Shown: positions 26,105 through 35,059 of the stretch, one piece after another
Numbering within the stretch: the first letter of the stretch is position 1
Layout of the letters: each line of letters starts with the position of its first letter
From: Planococcus donghaensis
Lineage (GTDB): Bacteria > Bacillota > Bacilli > Bacillales_A > Planococcaceae
DNA length: 64,000 nt
Reading direction: 5' to 3'
Assembly (NCBI RefSeq): GCF_001687665.2
Contig: NZ_CP016543.2
Span: 1,736,001 to 1,800,000, forward strand
Position numbers and translations under genes: made by a program
The notes under the pieces: generated by a model
The model's database searches: none
Told to the model about the DNA's origin: nothing
What the model saw: the letters and a program-made list of their open reading frames with translations, nothing else

Positions 26105-27088
26105 TTAAATTGACCACTTAATCAGCATTCCTGCATGTGTTAAGCCGCCACCAAATCCATAGAGAAGCACTGTATCATTGAATTTCAGCTTTCCTTCCTG
26201 TAGTCCTTTATCTAACGATAACGGAATTGAAGCTGCAGAAGTGTTGCCATAGTATTCAAGACTGTAAATTGTTTGTTCAAGAGATAATCCAGTCCTGCTA
26301 CAAATCGACTCGATGATTCGAAGATTTGCACTATGCGGAACAAACCAATCCACTTTTTTTGTTTCGTATCCAGCTTTTTCTAGTAATGCGGTTACCCCTT
26401 TAGGAACGGTGTTTACTGCCCATTTGTATACTTCACGCCCATTTTGATTAACAAAACCATTAACCTCTAATTCATTTCCAAACATTTGGTGTGAAAGATC
26501 GGTGCAATACAAATTATGTGCTTGTTCTCCGTTCGTACCCATATGCGCTTCAATAAAGCTTGGATTTTTTTCATCAAATTCTACCAGAACCGCTCCACCG
26601 CCGTCTCCAAACAAAATGCACGTTGAACGGTCACTATAGTCTAAAATTTTCGAGAAAGTTTCTGCGCCGATTACTAAAACTTTTTTGTTTAAACCCGCTG
26701 TGATTAAACCATTGGCGATATGAAGTCCATAAGCAAATCCAGAGCAAGCTGCATTTAAATCAATCGCGCCAGTATTTTTAATACCAAGTTTCGCTTGCAC
26801 AAGAGCAGAAACACTTGGGGTTTTGAAATCAGGGGTCATTGTACAGGCAATAATCATGTCCACATCATCTAGTGATTTCTTAAAGCGCTCCCTCAAATTT
26901 TCTACAGCCTTCACACTAATATCACTCGTGAATTCAGTGGCAAGCGCTATACGACGTTCTTTTATACCAGTCCGTTGGACGATCCATTCATCGTTAGTGT
27001 CAACTAATTTTTCCAAATCGTGATTTGTCAGCCTCTTTTCAGGTACATATGAGCCGATAGCTGTAATTCGAGCTTTTGAAGTGGTCAT
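26105..27088 (-). CDS. fabH: Beta-ketoacyl-ACP synthase III (FabH), stand-alone copy
   Basis: Initiates fatty acid synthesis by condensing acyl-CoA with malonyl-ACP. 327 residues with the complete Cys-His-Asn triad: Cys115 in LNAACSGFAYG, His252 in VPHSANLRI and Asn282 in YYGNTSAAS. It is alone, not next to fabF, as with the B. subtilis fabHB (yhfB) paralogue. A FapR operator in its promoter region supports fatty-acid-pathway control. AAGGGG precedes the ATG. Confidence 0.93.
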   Translation of the reverse strand: MTTSKARITAIGSYVPEKRLTNHDLEKLVDTNDEWIVQRTGIKERRIALATEFTSDISVKAVENLRERFKKSLDDVDMIIACTMTPDFKTPSVSALVQAKLGIKNTGAIDLNAACSGFAYGLHIANGLITAGLNKKVLVIGAETFSKILDYSDRSTCILFGDGGGAVLVEFDEKNPSFIEAHMGTNGEQAHNLYCTDLSHQMFGNELEVNGFVNQNGREVYKWAVNTVPKGVTALLEKAGYETKKVDWFVPHSANLRIIESICSRTGLSLEQTIYSLEYYGNTSAASIPLSLDKGLQEGKLKFNDTVLLYGFGGGLTHAGMLIKWSI

Positions 27089-27133
27089 TTAAATCGCCCC
27101 TTTTAATGTCTTACCACTATACTACCACCAACT

Positions 27134-27152
27134 ATTAGTAATAGGTACTAAT
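27134..27152 (-). promoter_or_regulatory. FapR operator of fabH
   Basis: Reads ATTAGTACCTATTACTAAT on the minus strand, closely matching the FapR box (TTAGTACCTRGTCTTAAT type) and nearly palindromic, 46 bases upstream of fabH. FapR is a malonyl-CoA-responsive repressor of lipid synthesis genes in Bacillales. Confidence 0.85.
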
Positions 27153-27260
27153 ATTCGCTTGAATCTACTTTTAAAATATTTTTGATTTCGTTAATAAAAT
27201 ACTGACAATTCAGTTTATTTGTTTTATAATAAACTAAAAAATGGAAAAGGAGTTGCACCG

Positions 27261-28013
27261 ATGAAAAAGCTATTTCAATTACTTATCGCTGTTTTTTTAG
27301 TTTTGGCACTTGGAACCCCATCCGTATCTGCAGAACATAATCACGGCAAAGATCTGCTTGTCTCATTAGGTGATTCTGTACCTTACGGCTATAATTTAGG
27401 TAAAAATAATAATCACCCTTCTAAAGCAGCGTTTCCTTACTTGATTGGTGAAAAAGCTGATTTACGCGTCCGTAACCTCAGTGCTTATGGATTGCAAACT
27501 TCTGATTTGTTGACTGCTATAAAAACAAACAAAAAATACCAAAAAGCGATTCATCACGCTGATTACATTACAATTACAATTGGCGGAAATGATTTTATTG
27601 AGATTTTAAGAGCAGCAAATGCAGAAAGTGGCGGAGACCCTGAGTTGTTTAAATTTCTAATTCAGCAAAAGTTATCTACCAGTAAAGCTTTTAATAACTT
27701 AGCGGAAATCATTAACGAAATACGAACATTAAGTGATGCTCCGATTGTATTGTATAATATGTATAATCCATTCCAAACAAATGATCCGTTACACAATATC
27801 GCTAATCTTTTCTTGCCTCAAGTTAATGCTACTTTTGCTGAATTAGCCCATAGCTTTAATGATGTTCACATAGCTGATGCTTATAGTGCGTTTGGGAGCA
27901 ATCAAGAAAAGTACGTATTGCCACAAGACATCCACCCTACCAAGGCAGGTCAAAAAAAATTGGCTAAAATCGGTATAAAGGCATTTCACGTCGAGCATGT
28001 AACACATCATTAA
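27261..28013 (+). CDS. Secreted SGNH/GDSL hydrolase
   Basis: 250 residues. A signal peptide (MKKLFQLLIAVFLVLALG) ends near VSA at residue 24. Block I is LLVSLGDSVPYG with nucleophile Ser39, block III is TIGGNDFIEI and block V is DIHPTKAGQKKL with the Asp/His pair, so it is a complete esterase or lipase. It is probably released or cell-wall associated, as no anchor is seen. AAAGGAG nine bases before the ATG at 27261 sets the start; an upstream in-frame ATG at 27219 lacks a site. Confidence 0.9.
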   Translation: MKKLFQLLIAVFLVLALGTPSVSAEHNHGKDLLVSLGDSVPYGYNLGKNNNHPSKAAFPYLIGEKADLRVRNLSAYGLQTSDLLTAIKTNKKYQKAIHHADYITITIGGNDFIEILRAANAESGGDPELFKFLIQQKLSTSKAFNNLAEIINEIRTLSDAPIVLYNMYNPFQTNDPLHNIANLFLPQVNATFAELAHSFNDVHIADAYSAFGSNQEKYVLPQDIHPTKAGQKKLAKIGIKAFHVEHVTHH

Positions 28014-28023
28014 TATACATTTC

Positions 28024-28065
28024 AAAAAAGCTGTAGCTCCCGTTTTGGGGCTACAGCTTTTTTGA
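28024..28065. terminator. Bidirectional terminator after the GDSL hydrolase
   Basis: AAAAAAGCTGTAGC and GCTACAGCTTTTTT pair around a short CCC/GGG-containing loop. Confidence 0.9.
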
Positions 28066-28168
28066 GTTATCATGAGAAGGACTTTAGAACTGGTGGGTTC
28101 ATCGTATATTTTTTGTAGGTTAAAGGATATAATTGATTTTGCTTGAAATAATTTATGAGGTGATCAGT

Positions 28169-28903
28169 TTGAGAAGTGGAAATCCAAGTTTAAAGACCGA
28201 AGCGTTTGAAAACTTCAAGAGTAAAGATGCGGGCCGAAAGATGACCATCCAAGGCACCGTTAATAAAACATTTATTTTGATTTTGCTATTACTCGTAACA
28301 TTTGTTTATTCTTGGAATCAGTTTGTCAGCAATCCAACTGGCGTATTGCCACTGATTCTTGTTGGAGCAATCGGCGGATTGATTGTTGGGTTATTTACGA
28401 TTTTCGTTCCCAAAATATCGCCTTTCACAGCGCCAGTGTATGCGCTATTAGAAGGCTTATTCCTCGGTGCAGTATCTGCGCAATACGAAGTTCAGTATGG
28501 AGGCATCGTGTTCCAAGCCGTATTGATCACTATCGGTGTGTTATTGAGTTTACTAGTTGTTTATAAGTCTGGCTTAATCAAAGTAACGCAAAACTTCAGA
28601 CTTGGCGTCGCTGCAGCTACAGGAGCTATTTTCTTAGTTTACATCATTTCGTTTATTGGTGGATTTTTCGGTTTTAACATCCCTCACTTACATGAAGCGA
28701 CACCATTGGGCATTGCCATTAGCGTCGTTATTGTTATCGTTGCCGCTTTGAATTTAGTGTTAGATTTTGATTTCATTGAGAATGCTGCCGAAAAACAAGT
28801 ACCGAAATATTTCGAATGGTACGGAGCTTTTGGATTACTTGTAACATTGGTTTGGTTGTACCTAGAAATTCTTCGTTTGTTATCAAAAATTCGCAGCAGG
28901 TAA
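28169..28903 (+). CDS. Bax inhibitor-1 / YccA family membrane protein
   Basis: 244 residues with about seven membrane helices. The sequence VYALLEGLFLGAVSAQYE and the C-terminal LVLDFDFIENAA followed by YFEWYGAFGLLVTLVWLYLE are typical of the bacterial BI-1/YccA branch, several of which act as pH-sensitive calcium leaks. GAGGTGATC lies 8 bases before the TTG at 28169, which is preferred over the weakly supported start at 28133. Single gene between two terminators. Confidence 0.85.
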   Translation: MRSGNPSLKTEAFENFKSKDAGRKMTIQGTVNKTFILILLLLVTFVYSWNQFVSNPTGVLPLILVGAIGGLIVGLFTIFVPKISPFTAPVYALLEGLFLGAVSAQYEVQYGGIVFQAVLITIGVLLSLLVVYKSGLIKVTQNFRLGVAAATGAIFLVYIISFIGGFFGFNIPHLHEATPLGIAISVVIVIVAALNLVLDFDFIENAAEKQVPKYFEWYGAFGLLVTLVWLYLEILRLLSKIRSR

Positions 28904-28905
28904 CT

Positions 28906-28934
28906 CTAAAACGTCCTTCGGGGCGTTTTTTACA
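28906..28934 (+). terminator. Terminator of the BI-1 family gene
   Basis: AAAACGTCC TTCG GGGCGTTTTTT: a tetraloop hairpin with T-run directly after the stop codon. Confidence 0.9.
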
Positions 28935-28990
28935 CTATCATGCCATTCTAATCAGGATTCCATTCAGTATAGTTAATAATTTTCTGACGA

Positions 28991-29045
28991 ACACAGCAAA
29001 AAGCACTTCCTATCGATAGTGAATAGGAAGTGCTTTTTGCTGTGT
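28991..29045 (-). terminator. Long perfect hairpin, likely terminator of the 49-residue gene
   Basis: Arms 28991-29013 and 29023-29045 are fully complementary over 23 bp. The core AAAAAGCACTTCC/GGAAGTGCTTTTT is a canonical bidirectional terminator. Confidence 0.8.
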
Positions 29046-29072
29046 TTTACTTACTCAATAAATCTGATCTAG

Positions 29073-29222
29073 TTACGCTCTTTTAGTTTTTTCTTCTGTT
29101 ACGTATAAAGCAGCTTTTTCTAATTTATATTGCTTATATCCCTCGATATATTCCTTGTACATTCCTAAATATGTTTTCGCAAGCTGGTTCTTTCTTCTTC
29201 CTTTATTTATCATTGTAGTCAT
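29073..29222 (-). CDS. 49-residue basic protein of unknown function
   Basis: The ATG at 29222 has an excellent ribosome site (GAGGAGGATGAT). The product starts MTTMINKGRRKNQLAKTY and ends EEKTKRA: rich in Lys, Arg and Tyr, predicted helical, no membrane segment. A terminator hairpin follows within 30 bases. I do not recognise the family. The ribosome site and terminator argue that it is expressed. Confidence 0.65.
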   Translation of the reverse strand: MTTMINKGRRKNQLAKTYLGMYKEYIEGYKQYKLEKAALYVTEEKTKRA

Positions 29223-29305
29223 CTAAATCATCCTCCTCAGTATGGGTAATTCTGTGTGTTGAGTAGTAGTTAAAATATTGTGCGATGGGGATTTACAATT
29301 ATCCT

Positions 29306-29668
29306 TCAGTTGACGAATTTTTCACATGTAGATTTTTTGTGATAAGGAATCACATGAAAAATTTCTTCAGGGCATTTCTTGGATAACTGATACATGTTAT
29401 AAAATACCTCTTTAGTGATTTCATATCGATGCATGCAATTTGGTAAATCTCGTAATTTCTTTGATGCTTGATCAAACCGTAATTCATTTATATCGACCCA
29501 AAAGGTTTGAATCTGTGTTTGTTCTTCGTCGTCTTTTTCAATTAGCACTTCTCTTGTTAAGCGAGCAAAGCAAGTGATGTACGTATTTCCTTCTTCAACA
29601 TGAACATCTTTAGATTTCAGAAAAAAATAGGTGATTCTTTCCTGTGGCAAATACAAAACTTGTTCCAT
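29306..29668 (-). CDS. Hypothetical protein, second gene of an unknown pair
   Basis: 120 residues, soluble, with several Cys and His (PNCMHRYEI, LSKKCPEEIFHVIPYH). No family recognised. AAAGGAGAG precedes its ATG, which is 5 bases after the preceding gene, so the two form an operon. Composition is like that of the surrounding chromosome, with no sign of truncation. Confidence 0.65.
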   Translation of the reverse strand: MEQVLYLPQERITYFFLKSKDVHVEEGNTYITCFARLTREVLIEKDDEEQTQIQTFWVDINELRFDQASKKLRDLPNCMHRYEITKEVFYNMYQLSKKCPEEIFHVIPYHKKSTCEKFVN

Positions 29669-29673
29669 TATCT

Positions 29674-30102
29674 CTACTCTCCTTTGGACAATATGCTTTT
29701 CTCACCAAGCGCTTGGAGCGAATCTGAAAGACGTTCGGCGAAGTGTTCTGGTAGTTCCAGGGACGAAATTCTTAAACAATACATTCCTCGTTCTGTTGAC
29801 AATTGTTGAGAGTAACTAATAGGTAAAAAATTTGGATGTTTAATCAGTTCGCCGATAAAAACGGATAATTCTTCAGGTAGCAGAAAAATTTCAGCTTGAT
29901 TAATAGCTTTCTGGTCATCTGCAGTCATTTGATAAGCAACTAACAAGTCTAATGACCAACACACACACAACCTTGATCTCCTGTGCGCTTTAACCTCTCG
30001 CTTTTTCTCAAGGTGCCAGAACCCGTCATAAAATTCCATTTCTCCGCCTAATAATTCACTAACTTTTTGTGGCGTTTTTTCTAGCAAATCCACTTTTACC
30101 AT
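29674..30102 (-). CDS. Hypothetical protein, first gene of an unknown pair
   Basis: 142 residues starting MVKVDLLEKTPQKVSELLGG. AAAGGAG eight bases before the ATG at 30102 fixes the start; a longer frame reaches 30153 without a site. A central segment HRRSRLCVCWSLDLLVAYQM is mildly hydrophobic. No recognisable domain. Partner of the 29306-29668 gene. Confidence 0.65.
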   Translation of the reverse strand: MVKVDLLEKTPQKVSELLGGEMEFYDGFWHLEKKREVKAHRRSRLCVCWSLDLLVAYQMTADDQKAINQAEIFLLPEELSVFIGELIKHPNFLPISYSQQLSTERGMYCLRISSLELPEHFAERLSDSLQALGEKSILSKGE

Positions 30103-30781
30103 TTTAACAACTCCTTTAAACGCTTTGAAAATAGATTCTAGGTGTATATCCAATTACAACCAGCTAAACCCTTGATAAAAAGTTTACATAATACATACGA
30201 TAAAATGTCTTTGAAAATTCTGTCAAAAAAGATAGTTAATAAACACAAATACTTACTACTTTTTTTAATCGTAGTACTTTTATACTCTTTAATACTTTTA
30301 TAATTTTTTAAAAAAATCATTTGCAATACATTTAGACTATAATACAAGACAAAATATGTAAAGTGTTATAGAATATTCTTTTAATTCTGACTAATTAAAT
30401 GTTTTTCTCGTATAATTTTTATGCAAATAAACGCATATGAATAATTTTATGCGAAATTCCCAAAAATTACAACTTCATTATAAAATTCCCACTAACAAAG
30501 AAACCCTTCACAAACAAGCTCCATATATATGGACCATCTGTCTTAAACTTTGCTTATATTTACTGGGATTTTTTTGACTGTTATTTAATTTTTATAAAAA
30601 TAGCATGTAATAAAAGGAAAGAGAAGATGCATAGTAATTCGCACCTTCTCTTTACAAGCTATCCTATATAATTTCGTATTTTTATATTTTTATATGCTTG
30701 CATTATGAATTCCAATTCAAGAATACTTTACTAAAATAAGGAAATTTCGAAATTTTATTAAATATTTTTAGTTTCCAATTT
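30103..30781. other. Long AT-rich intergenic region
   Basis: No convincing gene: open frames here lack ribosome sites. The left end must hold the promoter of the unknown pair. Around 30617-30654 AAAGAGAAGATGC and GCACCTTCTCTTT form a hairpin followed on the minus strand by TCCTTTTATT, a likely distal terminator for the WGR gene. Otherwise nothing recognised. Confidence 0.5.
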
Positions 30782-31090
30782 CTATTTACATGGGCCTATA
30801 TTGGAACTCTTTTTCAAAGAACCTATACTGTGTGAATAAGTCGCATCGGTTTTTAAAAAACGTTTAGACCGCGCTTCCTCTTGATCACTTTCCCAGTATC
30901 CTTTATTCAACTTTGATTCAATTAGTTTATCCGCTTCATTTAAACAGATTTCCTCCGAAACAAATTTTTTTGTGTTTACAGAGCCTCGACTTCCAATTTT
31001 TCCGTATAACACAATAAACATATTGCCTTGAACTTTAATTCTCCAAAACTTGTTGGAGTAGGCGGTTATACATACTAAAGATTTGTCCAC
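30782..31090 (-). CDS. Small WGR-domain protein
   Basis: 102 residues, almost all a WGR domain: NKFWRIKVQGNMFIVLYGKI, then the glycine-rich turn GSRGSVNTKKF and LIESKLNKGYWE. WGR domains bind nucleic-acid ends in PARP1-type proteins and occur in bacterial MolR-like and ligase-associated proteins, so DNA or RNA binding is plausible but unproven. GTG start at 31090 with GAGGA six bases upstream. Stand-alone, no catalytic domain. Confidence 0.8.
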   Translation of the reverse strand: MDKSLVCITAYSNKFWRIKVQGNMFIVLYGKIGSRGSVNTKKFVSEEICLNEADKLIESKLNKGYWESDQEEARSKRFLKTDATYSHSIGSLKKSSNIGPCK

Positions 31091-31182
31091 TCGAATTCCT
31101 CACTTTTCGCTAGTACTGGCCTCCACTTTTTATGCGCTTTAATTAGCTACTTTAAACCCAAAAGTCAGTTACCTATAAAAAT

Positions 31183-32191
31183 TCATTCCTTTTTTATAGG
31201 TTTGGGATGCGCTTGAAAATGCGGAATAACAAACTCTCCTAATTCCTGCAGTACGTCATTCAACGGGCGGTGACCATTTTTTACTGCTAAAATAACGTGA
31301 TTAACTCCAATTTTCTCGAGTGCATATAGATAATCAATTAAAAATTTATGCCCTGATGTAAATCCAAGTTTAATGGGTACTGGACTTGGTGGTGCATTTG
31401 GTTTTTCGGACAAGTTAATAACTAGAGGTTGCGAAAACGGTTTAAATTCATTGGTTGCTGTTCTCCATTGCTGAATTAGCCGCTTTTGTCGACTAGCCTC
31501 TTGACCATAAAACATCCAGCCATCTGTATGTTCTGCTAACCACTCAATTGTCTGCCCAGAATAACCTGTCCCTAAAATCGGAATATTTTTTAACTGTGGT
31601 TTTGGAATAACATCTCCTTCAGTTAACCCAACCCGTGCAGATTGTATAGTAGGAAAAGACTCGTTCCAAGATTTTCTCATTACGTGAATTGACTCTTTAA
31701 ATAACTCATTTCGATTTTCTCTATCTACTTTAAACGCTGGAAATTCGATTGGACGGTCCCCTGTCGCAGCACCAAATAAAAAACGCTGACTCGACAATGC
31801 ATCTAAAGATGCAGCCGATTTAGCTAAATGAAGGGGATGACGTAAAGTCGTAATTACACTGGCGATTCCTAAAGCAATTTCTTTTGTATGCGCACTTGTA
31901 TAAGCAAGAAGTTGAAAAGGATCGTGTATAACTCCTGTGTCTCCAAAGTTCGGATCAAAAAGTGGCGAATCCCTTATAAATAAAGAAGCAAAACCAGCTT
32001 CTTCTGCTTGGTTTAGCAAGCCTCATTTGGTAGCTTATATCCATTGTTTGAGAATAATCTTTAGCCGTTTCAAAAGGAAACGAAATTCCGAGCGTTAATT
32101 TGTTTTCTTTAAACGTTCGTGCAAACCCATTATGAGATTGAAAATTGTTCACGTTTGTTCCACCTGACTGTTGTATTGTTTTAACTAACAT
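31183..32191 (-). pseudogene. Luciferase-like (LLM-class) flavin oxidoreductase, frameshifted
   Basis: Two overlapping frames make one protein. The N-terminal frame (from 32191) reads NGFARTFKENKLTLGISFPF and reaches DISYQMRLA. The continuation NQAEEAGFASLFIRDSPLFD lies in the other frame and runs to 31183. A single extra A in the run at 32012-32014 (TTT on the plus strand) accounts for the shift. The long part holds the flavin-barrel features LGIASVITTLRHP and FLFGAATGDRP. About 330 residues if restored. Either a fresh pseudogene or a sequencing error. Confidence 0.8.
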
Positions 32192-32375
32192 GGATAATAA
32201 CTATCCACATTAGAATAGCAGTGTCGTTAATTAAAGTAAATATTTCTGTTTGAAGACTCATCATAAAAAAACTTGCAAAACCTGTATGATTGAAAAGAAT
32301 ATAAGTTGTTACTTTTCTGGAACTATCTGCGCAAGCAAACGTATATAGTACTATACAACTCAAGGAGGTCATCCA

Positions 32376-33068
32376 ATGTCGAAGTACTCAATTCACCAAT
32401 TTGTTCAAAAAACAAAACAAGACGAAAATGCACGTGAATTTTTCGAACTCGAAACAGATCGTCTTTTAGAAGTGAATTTGAATGGGCTTGTTTGGGCAAA
32501 AGCCGGCTCTATGATTTCTTACGAAGGCAATATTAAATTTGAGCGTGAAGGCATGCTCGAGCATGGACTTGGAAAATTTGTTAAAAAAGCTTTCAGTGGT
32601 GAAGGCGCACAATTGATGAAAGCACATGGTGAAGGCAAACTTTATGTTGCTGACAGCGGCAAAAAGATTACTGTGTTGGATCTCGAAGGCGAAAGTATTT
32701 ACATCAACGGAAATGATCTTCTTGCTTTTCAAGATGGTTTAGTATGGGATATTAAACTCATGCGACGTGTTGCCGGAATGATGGCTGGTGGGCTGTTTAA
32801 TATTCGATTAGAAGGTGAAGGACTTGTGGCTTTTACCTCTCATTACGAACCGCTCACTTTACTTGTGACGCCTGACAAGCCTATTTACACTGATCCAAAT
32901 GCAACAGTTGCTTGGTCAGGTAGTTTAGAACCTGATTTTGTGACAGACATTCAATTGAAAAGTTTGTTTGGACGAGGAAGCGGCGAGTCCGTACAGATGA
33001 AGTTTTCCGGAAATGGATTTGTTGTGGTGCAGCCTTACGAGGAGGTTTATCAAGCTTTGCAGAAATGA
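32376..33068 (+). CDS. AIM24 family protein
   Basis: 230 residues of the AIM24 (former DUF124) beta-rich family: LEVNLNGLVWAKAGSMISYEG near residue 30, GEGKLYVADSGKKITVLDL, ESIYINGNDLLAF, and the closing GSGESVQMKFSGNGFVVVQP. Soluble, no catalytic site known. CAAGGAGGTCA precedes the ATG. Single gene with a terminator shared with the convergent dehydrogenase. Confidence 0.9.
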   Translation: MSKYSIHQFVQKTKQDENAREFFELETDRLLEVNLNGLVWAKAGSMISYEGNIKFEREGMLEHGLGKFVKKAFSGEGAQLMKAHGEGKLYVADSGKKITVLDLEGESIYINGNDLLAFQDGLVWDIKLMRRVAGMMAGGLFNIRLEGEGLVAFTSHYEPLTLLVTPDKPIYTDPNATVAWSGSLEPDFVTDIQLKSLFGRGSGESVQMKFSGNGFVVVQPYEEVYQALQK

Positions 33069-33108
33069 CTTTCGCCATGTACTATGATGCATTTAAATTA
33101 TTTACAGA

Positions 33109-33144
33109 AAAAAGGTTCTGGATTAACTACCAGAACCTTTTTAA
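33109..33144 (+). terminator. Terminator of the AIM24 gene
   Basis: AAAAGGTTCTG and CAGAACCTTTT around GATTAACTAC, with T residues after. Confidence 0.85.
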
Positions 33145-33182
33145 ATAGAGGTTCTACAAAAAAAGTCGCGATTAAGAGACTC

Positions 33183-34154
33183 TTATTCAAAATCGTACGT
33201 TAAATCCCATTGCTTACGAGCTTCATCCATTAACTCCATCACATTTTCCGAAAGAGCTAACGTCCAACTTTCTTTCTTATGTACTACCAAATCTTCCATA
33301 GCCTCCACCTCATAGTGGAGAGCTCTCTCACTTTCGCCCGCTTTAATCGTTTCGATAGCACCGTCTGATGAATATGTGACGGTGGCCAGGTCTGCTCTTG
33401 GGAAATTGTCTACTGTTATGTAACCTTTATCTCCTGCGATAATTGCACGTATTGGGAGATCTGCTCGCAAAGCAAGCGTTACAACAGCCAATTGACCTTG
33501 CTCGTTTTTCATCACGATTGCTGATTGTTCATCTACCCCGGTATCATGTTTCTTTACAGTCGTAAGCAGCTCGGTTGGGTGACTAGATAAAAAGTAACGC
33601 ATGAAAGTTAATGCGTATGTACCAAGGTCTAACAAACCGCCCCCCGCTAAATCCGGATTAAAAAAACGGTTTGTTGGATCATCTTCTTTACAGCTACCAA
33701 ATGTTACATTAATCATATTCACATTGCCAATATCACCCGCAACGACTCGATCCTGTAACTCTTGGTAGATCGGCATATGATAGATGGTCATAGCTTCCAT
33801 TACAATTAGATTTTTGGATCTTGCCAACTTCATAATTACCTTTAGCTGTTCTGTATTCATCGTAATCGCCTTTTCACAGAGCACATGTTTGTTCTTGTTT
33901 AACGCCGCTAACATAATATCATAGTGAAGGTGATGAGGTGTTGCGATATATACAATGTCAATTTGTTTATCTGAAAGCATACTGTCCATACTTTTATAAA
34001 CGTGTTCTACACCTATATGTTCAGCGAAAGCTTTGGTTTTTTCATAATTTCTGCCCCAAACGCCAAACACGTGACCATTCACGTCATGAATCGCTTTCCC
34101 AAAGTCTTCAGCTATACTACCTGGTCCGATGATACCCCAATTTAATCGTTTCAT
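33183..34154 (-). CDS. Gfo/Idh/MocA family oxidoreductase
   Basis: 323 residues. N-terminal NAD(P)-binding fold WGIIGPGSIAEDFGKAI, the conserved lysine in VLCEKAITMN (usually EKP), and the C-terminal sheet domain beginning near NMINVTFGSCKEDD with AGGGLLDLGTY. Probably acts on a sugar or inositol derivative; substrate unknown. Single gene, no sugar transporter nearby. Confidence 0.88.
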   Translation of the reverse strand: MKRLNWGIIGPGSIAEDFGKAIHDVNGHVFGVWGRNYEKTKAFAEHIGVEHVYKSMDSMLSDKQIDIVYIATPHHLHYDIMLAALNKNKHVLCEKAITMNTEQLKVIMKLARSKNLIVMEAMTIYHMPIYQELQDRVVAGDIGNVNMINVTFGSCKEDDPTNRFFNPDLAGGGLLDLGTYALTFMRYFLSSHPTELLTTVKKHDTGVDEQSAIVMKNEQGQLAVVTLALRADLPIRAIIAGDKGYITVDNFPRADLATVTYSSDGAIETIKAGESERALHYEVEAMEDLVVHKKESWTLALSENVMELMDEARKQWDLTYDFE

Positions 34155-34327
34155 CTTTATCTCCCTTTCTCAATAAAAAGATAGTAACGCCTACTTCTTG
34201 AGTTAAAACTTCTCAGAGTAATTGATGCAAACCAATATACATTAATTACTCTAAGAATTTATATATATCCTCTTTACAAAGTTAAATCAAGAACTTGACT
34301 ATCTAAATTTTCTAGTTAGCGCCTCTC

Positions 34328-34981
34328 TTATTTTTTCTGGCGAGAGTTAAAGTCTTGTTCAATTTCTTTTTTCCAGCTGCGATTCATTTTTTTACCTGTT
34401 CGAAAAGAACTGACAGCTTCACTCACCACATCATAGTTAAGTTGGGTACCTTCAGCGTCCGCATGATAATTCACCGCAAAATCTTCTCCTACCCCGAACT
34501 GCCTAGCTGTGGCGACGGCATCGATATTCGCTCCAAGAAAGATAAACTCCCAATTTGCCGTATTTTTCTGCATCGCAATCATTTCATGAATTTTTTTATA
34601 CGAGTATTCACAGCTGGAATTTTCCATACCATCTGTCGTAATTACTACCAATACCCTGTCTGCCCGTTGTTCTTGCAAAGTGCTTTTTTGCACATTGCTT
34701 ATTTTCTGGATGGTCGAACCGATCGCATCAAGCAAGGCTGTCATTCCACCCACTTGGTAATCCTCTTCAGTAATTAGAGCAACTCCTGTTACCGGAATTC
34801 GATCATGTAGCAACTCATAGTCCTGATTGAACAATACCGTCGTGACACGAACTTCTCCGGGTAACTTCCGCTGTTTTTCAAGCAATGCATTAAATCCACC
34901 AATTGTGTCCTTCTCTAGCCCTGCCATCGACCCACTCTTATCCAATATAAAAACCAATTCTGTCGTTTCATTTCTCATCAT
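34328..34981 (-). CDS. VWA-domain protein (TerY-like)
   Basis: 217 residues, nearly all a von Willebrand A domain with the MIDAS motif FILDKSGSM near residue 11, the threonine in GGMTALLDAIG and TTDGMENSS. No signal peptide, so cytoplasmic. It follows the macro-domain gene on the same strand after 78 bases with GAGGAATG before the start, so the pair may be co-transcribed. VWA proteins of this type act as metal-dependent scaffolds, often with ADP-ribose or tellurite-resistance proteins. Confidence 0.82.
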   Translation of the reverse strand: MMRNETTELVFILDKSGSMAGLEKDTIGGFNALLEKQRKLPGEVRVTTVLFNQDYELLHDRIPVTGVALITEEDYQVGGMTALLDAIGSTIQKISNVQKSTLQEQRADRVLVVITTDGMENSSCEYSYKKIHEMIAMQKNTANWEFIFLGANIDAVATARQFGVGEDFAVNYHADAEGTQLNYDVVSEAVSSFRTGKKMNRSWKKEIEQDFNSRQKK

Positions 34982-35059
34982 ACATTCCTCCTTAAGTTTT
35001 CTTTACAACTTAAGGGTATGATTTTCAACACGCCAATGGGTCGCTCCTAAAGCGACATT

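Noticed and set aside
30138..30347. Minus-strand open frame upstream of the unknown gene pair
   Set aside because: Very AT-rich, no ribosome site, low-complexity product; probably the promoter region of the pair.
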